In this document: piece by piece, positions 1 to 5,164 of the stretch
Numbering within the stretch: the first letter of the stretch is position 1
Layout of the letters: each line of letters opens with the position of its first letter
Assembly: GCA_016177355.1 (NCBI GenBank)
Contig: JACOVL010000108.1
Span: 1-5,917 of the forward strand
Source of the DNA: Betaproteobacteria bacterium
GTDB lineage: Bacteria; Pseudomonadota; Gammaproteobacteria; Burkholderiales; SG8-41
DNA: 5,917 nucleotides
Direction: 5' to 3'
The notes under the pieces: generated by a model
Told to the model about the DNA's origin: nothing
Database searches by the model: none
Seen by the model: only the letters and a program-made list of their open reading frames with translations
Made by a program: the position numbers and the translations under genes

Positions 1-280
1 CCGCGGCGCGCCGGTCGCGGAATTCGATCACCTCGGGGAAATTATGTCCGGTATCAATATGCAGCAGGGGAAACGGGAAACGCCCGGGGCGGAACGCCTT
101 CTCCGCCAGCCGGGCGAGCACGGCCGAATCCTTGCCGCCGGAAAACAGCAGCGCGGGATGCTCGCACTCGCCCGCGACTTCGCGCAGGATGTAGATGGCC
201 TCCGATTCCAGCCAGTCGAGATGGCTGCGCGCGGGAGCGGCGCAACGCAGGGGCGCGCGGGCACCGGCAACGAGACTCAT
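1..280 (-). CDS. cysD: Sulfate adenylyltransferase (ATP sulfurylase) small subunit CysD, 3' part missing
   Basis: CysD is the catalytic subunit of the cytosolic CysDN ATP sulfurylase, which makes adenosine 5'-phosphosulfate (APS) and pyrophosphate from ATP and sulfate. Only the first 93 residues lie in the window; the family is about 300 long. They include the PP-loop SGGKDS at residues 47-52, preceded by HPALLF, and the conserved block HIDTGHNFPEVIEFRDRR at 74-91, both diagnostic of CysD. The start at 278-280 is set by AAGGAG five bases upstream (291-286). The ATG overlaps the cysH stop as ATGA, so translation is probably coupled. The family partner cysN (GTPase subunit) would be expected beyond the left edge, but this cannot be seen. 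The identification is secure; the absence of the C-terminal part is due only to the window edge. Confidence 0.93.
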   Translation of the reverse strand, partial: MSLVAGARAPLRCAAPARSHLDWLESEAIYILREVAGECEHPALLFSGGKDSAVLARLAEKAFRPGRFPFPLLHIDTGHNFPEVIEFRDRRAA

Positions 281-996
281 GCCGGCTCCTTCGCGCGCAC
301 GACACCTCCGTCCGGACGCGCGTGCAGACCGCATTCCTTCGACCCGGGGTTCTCCCACCACCAGCGCCCGGCGCGGATGTCCTCGCCGGGGGCTACGGCG
401 CGCGTGCACGGTGCGCAGCCGATGCTGAGATAGCCCCGGTCGTGCAACGCGTTGTACGGCACGGCGTGCGTCCGGATGTAGCCCCATACCTCCTCGTGGC
501 TCCAGTCGGCGAGCGGATTGAACTTCGTCAGCCCGTAATCGGCGTCGTAAGATTCCAGCGCCAGTTCACTGCGGGTAACGGACTGCTCCCGTCGCAGACC
601 AGTGACCCAGGCCCGCTTCCCGGCGAGCCCCCGGCGCAGCGGCTCGACCTTGCGGATATGGCAGCACGACTTGCGCAGCTCGACGCTGCCGTAGAAGCCG
701 TTGATGCCGTGATCGTTCACGTAGGACTCCACTGATTCCTTGCGGGGAAACAGCACTCGCAGTCGCGCGCCATAACGCACGGCAATCGTGTCAAGCAGCG
801 TGTAGGTCTCGACCGGCAGCCGTCCCGTGTCCAGCGTGAACACGTCGATAACCAGCCCGTTCGTGAAAATCAGGTCGGTCAGCACCATGTCCTCGGCGCC
901 CAAGCTGCTGGAGAGCGCCGCAGGCGCATACTCCCGGGCGATCCGGCGCAGCAGCAGGCGCGCAGCGTCGGTTCTTTGGTGCAAGACATCAGTCAT
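277..996 (-). CDS. cysH: Adenylyl-sulfate (APS) reductase, thioredoxin-dependent, iron-sulfur type
   Basis: This 239-residue PAPS/APS reductase family protein reduces activated sulfate to sulfite in the cytosol. It has the nucleotide-binding segment SSSLGAEDMVL (29-39), FTLDTGRLPVET (53-64), TGLRREQS (132-139) and the catalytic C-terminal KECGLH (C222). It also has the paired cysteines CC (111-112, followed by HIRKVEPL) and CAPC (C194, C197). In this family that CC/CxxC set ligates a [4Fe-4S] cluster and marks enzymes that use APS rather than PAPS, so I call an APS reductase although the symbol cysH is shared. Start 994-996 gives the normal N-terminus; the frame stays open upstream, but that sequence overlaps cysG out of frame and is not CysH-like. 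The ribosome site is weak (GAGAG about 10 bases upstream). The 73-nt gap after cysG holds only short dyads and no clear promoter. The stop overlaps the cysD start. Confidence 0.95.
   Translation of the reverse strand: MTDVLHQRTDAARLLLRRIAREYAPAALSSSLGAEDMVLTDLIFTNGLVIDVFTLDTGRLPVETYTLLDTIAVRYGARLRVLFPRKESVESYVNDHGINGFYGSVELRKSCCHIRKVEPLRRGLAGKRAWVTGLRREQSVTRSELALESYDADYGLTKFNPLADWSHEEVWGYIRTHAVPYNALHDRGYLSIGCAPCTRAVAPGEDIRAGRWWWENPGSKECGLHARPDGGVVRAKEPA
286..291 (-). promoter_or_regulatory. Shine-Dalgarno of cysD inside the cysH 3' end
   Basis: On the minus strand AAGGAG lies five bases before the cysD ATG (280-278). It fixes that start, in preference to any other start in the GC-rich overlapping frames, and supports the ATGA overlap with cysH. 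Confidence 0.75.
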
Positions 997-1069
997 GAAT
1001 GCAGTCTCTCTGCGGGTTGCACAACCAGTGGTTTCAGGCGTGTCGGGCCGGCCGCGCGGGCGGCAGCCG

Positions 1070-1837
1070 TCACGCGGTCTTACAGGCCGGCAGGATGCCG
1101 GGTTCCGCGGACACCGTGAGCGCCGGCGCGAACACCGCGCCGAGCATGATGACCACGGGGCCGGTGAGCCCGTAATCGGCGATGCGCGGGAGCGTCGCGA
1201 GCGTGAGCGCGATGCGGCGCGTTTCCGGCAAGGTCGCATTTTCCACGACCAGCACCGGCAAGCTGCGTGGCGCGCCGGCGGCAAGCAGCGCCTCGGTGAT
1301 CGCCCCGGCCTCGCCCGCGCCCATGTAGATCACGGCGGTGTCGGCGGCGGCTGCGCTCTTCGCCCAGCCGCTCGGCGACGCGCCCTCTCCCACCCGTGGA
1401 GTGACGAAAACGACGCTCCGCGCGCGCCCGCGCTGCGTCAGTGAGATGCCCGCTTCCGCCGCCGCCGCCAGGGCGGAGGTCACGCCGGGAACGACTTCGT
1501 ACGGAACGCCCGCGGCTTCGAGCGCGGAGATTTCCTCGTGCGCGCGCCCGAACAGCATCGGATCGCCGCCCTTCAGCCGCACCACCACGCGGTGTTTGCG
1601 GACGGCATCCACCAGCCGCTTGTTGATGAACTGCTGGGCGGTCGCGTGCCTGCCGCAGCGCTTGCCCACCGCGATTTTTTCGGCGCGCGCGGCGAGCGCC
1701 AGCGTGCCGGGGCGCACCAGCGCGTCGTGAAACACGATCTCGGCGCGGCCGAGGATTTCCGCCCCGCGCACCGTGATGAGGTCCGGCGCGCCGGGGCCCG
1801 CGCCGATGAGAAAGACCTTGCCTGGGGACCGCTTCAT
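1070..1837 (-). CDS. cobA: Uroporphyrinogen-III C-methyltransferase (SUMT), single domain
   Basis: This 255-residue SUMT transfers two methyl groups from S-adenosylmethionine to uroporphyrinogen III, giving precorrin-2, the precursor of sirohaem and cobalamin. The family signatures are in order: IGAGPGAPDLITVRGAEIL (11-29), VRLKGGDPMLFGRAHEE (86-102), VPGVTSALAAAAEAGISLTQRG (116-137, discontinuous conserved positions) and YMG (171-173). It corresponds to the C-terminal half of E. coli CysG. The N-terminal precorrin-2 dehydrogenase/ferrochelatase half is absent, so sirohaem completion needs another gene. In this operon its role is surely supplying sirohaem for CysI; the gene is often labelled cysG in such operons. 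The start at 1835-1837 lies four bases after the DUF934 stop. An in-frame ATG at 1859-1861 would add eight residues and overlap DUF934. I prefer the shorter form because KVFLIGAGPG normally lies near the N-terminus, but neither has a strong Shine-Dalgarno. Confidence 0.93.
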   Translation of the reverse strand: MKRSPGKVFLIGAGPGAPDLITVRGAEILGRAEIVFHDALVRPGTLALAARAEKIAVGKRCGRHATAQQFINKRLVDAVRKHRVVVRLKGGDPMLFGRAHEEISALEAAGVPYEVVPGVTSALAAAAEAGISLTQRGRARSVVFVTPRVGEGASPSGWAKSAAAADTAVIYMGAGEAGAITEALLAAGAPRSLPVLVVENATLPETRRIALTLATLPRIADYGLTGPVVIMLGAVFAPALTVSAEPGILPACKTA

Positions 1838-1841
1838 GGTC

Positions 1842-2375
1842 TTACGATCCCCGGCCCCCATCCGCCACGCCCCGGTCGCGGCGCCGGAACAGCGGTACCG
1901 GGCGCTCGACCGAAGCCTGGTAAGCCTCGCTGAAATCGCCGAATGCGGCGAGCGCCTCCTGCGGGTCCTCGCCCTCGCGCAGCGCGTAGGCATCGAAGCC
2001 GCAACTGGAGAGAAAGAAGAGCTGGTCGCGGAATATGTCGCCGATGGCGCGCAACTCGCCCTTCCAGCCGTAGCGGCTCCGCAGCAGCTGCGCGGTGGAG
2101 TAGCCGCGGCCGTCGCCGAACTTCGGGAAGTTCACCGCCACAATACCGAAATGCCGCAGATCCTCGGCGATCGCGGCCGGGTCCTCGTGGCTGTCGAGCC
2201 ACACCCCGATTCTCCCGGGCCGGGCGAGTAACGCATTGCGCTCGACCTGCCACAGGGCGAGCGGCGCCAGGATATCGCCGGCGGGCGGGATCGCAGGCAG
2301 GCTGCCGTCCGGAGCGAGCTCAAGCCGCTGCCAGGGATCGGTTACGACTTGCCTGTCTTTGATGATGACTGCCAT
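1842..2375 (-). CDS. DUF934 family protein of the sulfite reductase operon
   Basis: This 177-residue soluble protein belongs to the DUF934 family, commonly encoded directly after cysI in proteobacteria. Recognisable family blocks are GVWLDSHEDP (58-67), the core VNFPKFGDGRGYSTAQLLR (82-100), GELRAIGDIFRDQLFFL (106-122) and the C-terminal FGDFSEAYQ region. No cofactor motif, signal peptide or membrane segment is visible. Its biochemical role is not established to my knowledge. Position between cysI and the sirohaem-precursor gene suggests help with sulfite reduction, electron delivery or cofactor loading, which is inference. The start is the ATG at 2373-2375: AAGGAG lies seven bases upstream, while an ATG two codons earlier (2379-2381) is only one base from it. 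The 5' end overlaps the last 56 bases of cysI in another frame. The stop is four bases before the next gene. Confidence 0.92.
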   Translation of the reverse strand: MAVIIKDRQVVTDPWQRLELAPDGSLPAIPPAGDILAPLALWQVERNALLARPGRIGVWLDSHEDPAAIAEDLRHFGIVAVNFPKFGDGRGYSTAQLLRSRYGWKGELRAIGDIFRDQLFFLSSCGFDAYALREGEDPQEALAAFGDFSEAYQASVERPVPLFRRRDRGVADGGRGS

Positions 2376-4104
2376 ACACATGCTCCTTGAAGGGGTCTAT
2401 GCCCAGGCGCCACACGACGTCGATGAAGCGTTCCTCCTCGCTCTCGCGCCGTCCCAGGTACACCCTGATCAGCTGCTCGATCACGTCGGGTATCTGCTCG
2501 CGCGCGAACGACGGCCCGATCACTTTTCCGAGCGCCGCACCTCCCCCGCCGCTTTGCGGCACCCCCTCCTTACCAAGGAGGGGAGAGGGGGTGGTTCGCC
2601 CCTGGTTGCCGCCGATGGAAATCTGGTACCACTCCTCGCCGTTCTTGTCCACGCCGAGGATGCCGATGTGACCGACGTGGTGATGGCCGCAGGAATTCAT
2701 GCAACCCGAGATGTTGAGGTCGAGCTCGCCGATGTCGTAGACGTAATCCAGGTCGTCGAACCGCTCCTGGATCGCCTGCGCCACCGGGATCGACTTGGCG
2801 TTGGCGAGCGAGCAGAAATCGCCGCCGGGGCAGCAAATGATGTTGGTGAGGAGCCCGATGTTGGGCGTCGCGAACCCCAGCGCCTTCGCCGCCTGCCACA
2901 GCGCGTGCAGCTCCGACTGGCGCACATCGGCGAGGATCAGGTTCTGCTCGTGGGAAACCCGCAGCTCGCCCAGGCTGTAGCGGTCGGCGAGGTCCGCCAC
3001 GGCGTCCATCTGGTCGGCAGTGGCGTCTCCCGGCGGGACGCCGGTCTTCTTCAGCGACAGCGTCACCGCCGCGTAGCCCGGCACCTTGTGCGGATGCACG
3101 TTGCGCCTTGCCCAGGCCGCGAAAGCCGGTTCGGCGGCGAGACGCGCGGCGTGCCCGGCGTCGTCGCCGGCGAGTTTCCCGTACGCCGGCCGCGTGAAGC
3201 GCCCTTCCACCCGCCGCACCTCTTCCGCGGTGAGCGTGGACGGCCCGTCCTTCAGGTGCGCCCATTCCGCCTCGACTTCCTCGCGGAACTTCTCCGGCGT
3301 GCGCGCCTTCACCAGGATCTTGATGCGCGCCTTGTGGATGTTGTCGCGCCGGCCGTAACGGTTGTAGACGCGGAAGATGGCTTCGAGGTAAGTCAGCAGG
3401 TGCGGCCACGGCAGGAATTCGTTGATCACGTGGCCGATGATGGGCGTGCGTCCCATGCCGCCGCCGACGATCACCCGGAAGCCGATCTCCCCGCCCGGCG
3501 AGGCGCCGTCCGAGCCGGTTCCCCTCGGGTCGCGCACCGCGTGCAGCCCGACGTCGTGGAGGAAGGTGGCGGCGCGGTCGGCTTCAGCGCCGTTCACCGC
3601 GATCTTGAACTTGCGCGGCAGGTAGGAGAACTCGGGATGGAACGTGGACCACTGGCGCAGCAGCTCGCACCAGACGAAGGAATCCACGATCTCGTCGCGC
3701 GCGATCCCGGCAAAGTGGTCGGTGGTGATGTTGCGCACGGAGTTGCCGCTGGTCTGGATCGCGTGCATCTGGACTTTCGCCAGCTCGGCCAGGATATCGG
3801 GCACGTCCTCGAGCTTCGGCCAGTTGAACTGGATGTTCTGGCGCGTGCTGAAGTGGCCGTAGCCGCGGTCCCACTTGCGGGCGATATGGGCGAGCGTGCG
3901 CAACTGGCGCGTCGCGAGCAGGCCGTAGGGGATCGCCACGCGCAGCATCGGCGCGTAGCGCTGGATGTAGAGGCCGTTGCGCAGCCGCAGCGGGCGGAAA
4001 TCGTCTTCCGAGAGCTTGCCGGCCAGGAAGCGCCGCGTCTGGTCGCGGAACTGGACGACCCGCTCGTCCACCAGCCGCTGGTCGATTTCGTCGTACCGGT
4101 ACAT
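2320..4104 (-). CDS. cysI: Sulfite reductase haemoprotein (nitrite/sulfite reductase family)
   Basis: This 594-residue sirohaem/[4Fe-4S] enzyme reduces sulfite to sulfide with six electrons in the cytosol. Visible motifs are the N-terminal GLYIQRYAPMLRVAIPYGLL (44-63), GYGHFSTRQNIQFNW (81-95), TSGNSVRNITTDHFAG (118-133), VGGGMGRTP (213-221), and the sirohaem-cluster cysteines CPGGDFC (C425, C431) and CMNSC (C468, C472). The start at 4102-4104 is chosen over ATG 4135-4137 because AGGGA lies eight bases upstream and family members begin with MYxYDE-like sequence. Two oddities: residues about 504-522 are encoded by a palindromic repeat inserted in frame between GGNQG and AALGKVIGPSF, and 17 residues after FKEHVY are read through the start of the DUF934 gene. 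Without them it would be about 558 long. No cysJ flavoprotein gene is adjacent, so the electron donor is unknown. All metal-ligand cysteines are present, and it is probably functional. Confidence 0.96.
   Translation of the reverse strand: MYRYDEIDQRLVDERVVQFRDQTRRFLAGKLSEDDFRPLRLRNGLYIQRYAPMLRVAIPYGLLATRQLRTLAHIARKWDRGYGHFSTRQNIQFNWPKLEDVPDILAELAKVQMHAIQTSGNSVRNITTDHFAGIARDEIVDSFVWCELLRQWSTFHPEFSYLPRKFKIAVNGAEADRAATFLHDVGLHAVRDPRGTGSDGASPGGEIGFRVIVGGGMGRTPIIGHVINEFLPWPHLLTYLEAIFRVYNRYGRRDNIHKARIKILVKARTPEKFREEVEAEWAHLKDGPSTLTAEEVRRVEGRFTRPAYGKLAGDDAGHAARLAAEPAFAAWARRNVHPHKVPGYAAVTLSLKKTGVPPGDATADQMDAVADLADRYSLGELRVSHEQNLILADVRQSELHALWQAAKALGFATPNIGLLTNIICCPGGDFCSLANAKSIPVAQAIQERFDDLDYVYDIGELDLNISGCMNSCGHHHVGHIGILGVDKNGEEWYQISIGGNQGRTTPSPLLGKEGVPQSGGGGAALGKVIGPSFAREQIPDVIEQLIRVYLGRRESEEERFIDVVWRLGIDPFKEHVYGSHHQRQASRNRSLAAA
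2383..2388 (-). promoter_or_regulatory. Shine-Dalgarno that decides the DUF934 start, within cysI
   Basis: AAGGAG on the minus strand is placed seven bases before ATG 2375-2373 and one base before ATG 2381-2379, so the downstream ATG is favoured. The same bases encode Lys-Glu of the conserved FKEHVY near the CysI C-terminus, so a coding motif and a ribosome site share the sequence. Confidence 0.75.
2539..2595 (-). repeat. 57-nt palindromic element, cloverleaf-like, inside cysI
   Basis: An outer stem pairs 2539-2547 (ACCTCCCCC) with 2587-2595 (GGGGGTGGT), 8 of 9 pairs. Inside are two hairpins: 2548-2552/2556-2560 (GCCGC-TTT-GCGGC) and 2563-2571/2575-2583 (CCCCTCCTT-ACC-AAGGAGGGG, nine perfect pairs). 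Linkers are two and three bases, so the whole can fold as a three-way junction. Its length is exactly 19 codons and it keeps the cysI frame. The low-complexity C/G tracts differ from flanking coding sequence, and the encoded stretch interrupts a conserved region. It resembles the C/G-tract palindromes repeated between genes in many environmental bacteria, and behaves like an in-gene palindromic element such as the Rickettsia RPEs. Only one copy is in the window, so its repetitive nature is inferred. No target-site duplication is obvious. Confidence 0.72.
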
Positions 4105-4112
4105 CGCCGTTT

Positions 4113-4117
4113 TCCCT
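4113..4117 (-). promoter_or_regulatory. Shine-Dalgarno that decides the cysI start
   Basis: AGGGA on the minus strand lies eight bases before ATG 4104-4102. The alternative ATG at 4137-4135 has no purine-rich sequence in front of it. This supports the MYRYDEID start, 11 residues shorter than the longest reading. Confidence 0.65.
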
Positions 4118-4154
4118 GCAAATATCGAGGCTTGCATGGTAGCAGCGCCATGTT

Positions 4155-4171
4155 ATATTCCAAAAGAATAT
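4155..4171. promoter_or_regulatory. Inverted repeat, candidate CysB (LysR-type) operator
   Basis: ATATTC (4155-4160) and GAATAT (4166-4171) form a perfect six-base dyad around CAAAA. It overlaps both the candidate -35 of cysB and the candidate -10 of cysI. A second, weaker dyad, AATAA-N7-TTATT, lies at 4185-4201. CysB sites are poorly conserved, and this dyad does not give the simple T-N11-A LysR pattern at its symmetric positions, so the assignment is by position and symmetry only. Confidence 0.4.
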
Positions 4172-4181
4172 TGTGTTAGAC

Positions 4182-4187
4182 TATAAT
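4182..4187 (+). promoter_or_regulatory. Candidate -10 box of cysB
   Basis: A perfect TATAAT lies 26 bases before the cysB ATG. It would start transcription around 4194, leaving a leader of about 20 nt. The associated -35 is weak and overlaps the inverted repeat at 4155-4171. Confidence 0.45.
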
Positions 4188-4213
4188 AACTATTGATTAT
4201 TTAGTATAACCCT

Positions 4214-5155
4214 ATGAAATTACAGCAATTACGCTATCTGCAAGAGGTCGCGCGGCGTGGCCTCAACCTGTCGGAAGCGGCCGAATCGCTCCATACCTCC
4301 CAGCCGGGGATCAGCAAGCAGATCCGCCAGCTGGAAGACGAGCTGGGGGTGGATATCCTGGTGCGCCACGGCAAGCGGGTGGTGGAGATGACCGAGCCCG
4401 GCCGCGTGATACTCGGCATCGCCGAGCGCATCCTGCAGGATACCGAGAACCTGAAGCAGGTCGGGCGCGAGTTCCGGGACCAGGCCGCGGGCACGCTCAC
4501 GATCGCCACCACGCATACCCAGGCGCGCTACTCGCTGCCCAGGGTGGTGAGCGCGTTCAAGCGGCGCTATCCGAAAGTGCGCCTGACGCTCAAGCAGGGC
4601 AACCCGCCGCAGCTCGCGGAGATGGTGATTGCGGGAGAGGCCGATATCGCGATTGCGACCGAGGCGCTCGACCGGTATCCGAAGCTGCTCGCGCTGGCCG
4701 GCTATCAATGGCGGCATTGCGTGGTCGTGCCGGAGCAGCATCCCCTGCTGAAGGAAAAACGCGCCACGCTCGAGATGCTCGCGCAGTACCCGATCATCAC
4801 CTACGATCCCGCTTTTGCCGGGCGCACCCACATCGACGATGCGTTCCAGGCGCAGGAGCTCGTGCCCAATATCGTGCTCTCCGCGGTCGACTCCGACGTG
4901 ATCAAGACCTACGTGGAGCTGGGCCTCGGCATCGGCATCATCGCCATGATGGCCTACGACGAGAAGCGCGACCGGCACTTGCGCGCGATCGAGGCCGGCC
5001 ACCTGTTCGGGACCATGACCACGCGCATCGCCGTGCGGCGCGGCGCGGCGCTCCGCGGGTTCGCTTACGTCTTCATCGAGCTGTTCGCGCCGCGCCTGAC
5101 GCGCGCGGTGGTGGACGCGGCCCTCAGGGGCGAAGGATCGAGCTACGAGCTTTGA
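4214..5155 (+). CDS. cysB: LysR-type transcriptional regulator CysB
   Basis: CysB is the DNA-binding regulator that activates sulfur-assimilation genes in response to acetylserine and sulfur limitation. This copy has 313 residues (E. coli has 324). The N-terminal winged helix-turn-helix includes MKLQQLRYLQEV, then SEAAESLHTSQPGISKQIRQLE (20-41, residues continuous with the recognition helix TSQPGISKQ). The effector domain has the CysB hallmark ATTHTQARY (98-106, with T100 and T102 of the sulfate/inducer pocket), IATEALDRYP (147-156), TYDPAFAGR (196-204), DSDVIKTYVELGLGIGII (226-243) and the C-terminal LFAPRLTRAVVD. These separate CysB/Cbl from other LysR proteins; position beside the cysI operon favours CysB. 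No Shine-Dalgarno is seen before the ATG (TATAACCCT precedes it). It is divergent from cysI and ends nine bases before the convergent phnE stop, with no clear terminator. Confidence 0.96.
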   Translation: MKLQQLRYLQEVARRGLNLSEAAESLHTSQPGISKQIRQLEDELGVDILVRHGKRVVEMTEPGRVILGIAERILQDTENLKQVGREFRDQAAGTLTIATTHTQARYSLPRVVSAFKRRYPKVRLTLKQGNPPQLAEMVIAGEADIAIATEALDRYPKLLALAGYQWRHCVVVPEQHPLLKEKRATLEMLAQYPIITYDPAFAGRTHIDDAFQAQELVPNIVLSAVDSDVIKTYVELGLGIGIIAMMAYDEKRDRHLRAIEAGHLFGTMTTRIAVRRGAALRGFAYVFIELFAPRLTRAVVDAALRGEGSSYEL

Positions 5156-5164
5156 GTATGCCGC

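Larger units (their letters stand above)
4105..4213. promoter_or_regulatory. Divergent cysI-cysB promoter region
   Basis: This 109-bp region separates the divergently transcribed cysI operon and cysB. Its right part (about 4150-4213) is AT-rich against a GC-rich background. Towards cysB there is a perfect TATAAT at 4182-4187 with a poor -35 (TTCCAA, 4158-4163, 18-bp spacer). Towards cysI, TATAAC (4157-4152 on the minus strand) is a possible -10 with no good -35, as expected for an activator-dependent promoter. Family knowledge makes CysB, with O-acetylserine-type inducers, the likely activator of cysI and a possible autorepressor. The exact promoters are inferred. Confidence 0.6.

Noticed and set aside
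997..1069. Possible promoter or attenuator between cysG and cysH
   Set aside because: Only short dyads are present (GGTTG-CA-CAACC at 1015-1026, AACCA-G-TGGTT at 1023-1033), with no T-tract and no convincing -10/-35 pair; it is best read as an operon-internal gap.
2563..2583. The 9-bp hairpin as an intrinsic terminator
   Set aside because: It lies inside the cysI coding sequence in a continuous frame and has no following T-run on either strand.
4102..4137. Longer cysI start at ATG 4135-4137
   Set aside because: It has no ribosome site, and the added residues do not resemble the family N-terminus; the ATG at 4102-4104 has a well-spaced AGGGA.
2236..4179. A 647-codon open frame on the plus strand opposite cysI
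   Set aside because: It is the antisense shadow of a GC-rich gene; the minus-strand frame has unmistakable CysI motifs, while this one resembles no family I recognise and has no ribosome site.
4150..4179. A tiny plus-strand ORF (MLYSKRILC) ending in a Cys codon before cysB, suggesting a cysteine attenuation leader
   Set aside because: There is only one Cys codon and no Shine-Dalgarno, it lies upstream of the best -10 box so would not be in the leader, and its bases are the dyad itself.
4229..5002. A 257-codon open frame on the minus strand opposite cysB
   Set aside because: The plus-strand frame encodes a clear CysB; the antisense frame is a GC-driven shadow.
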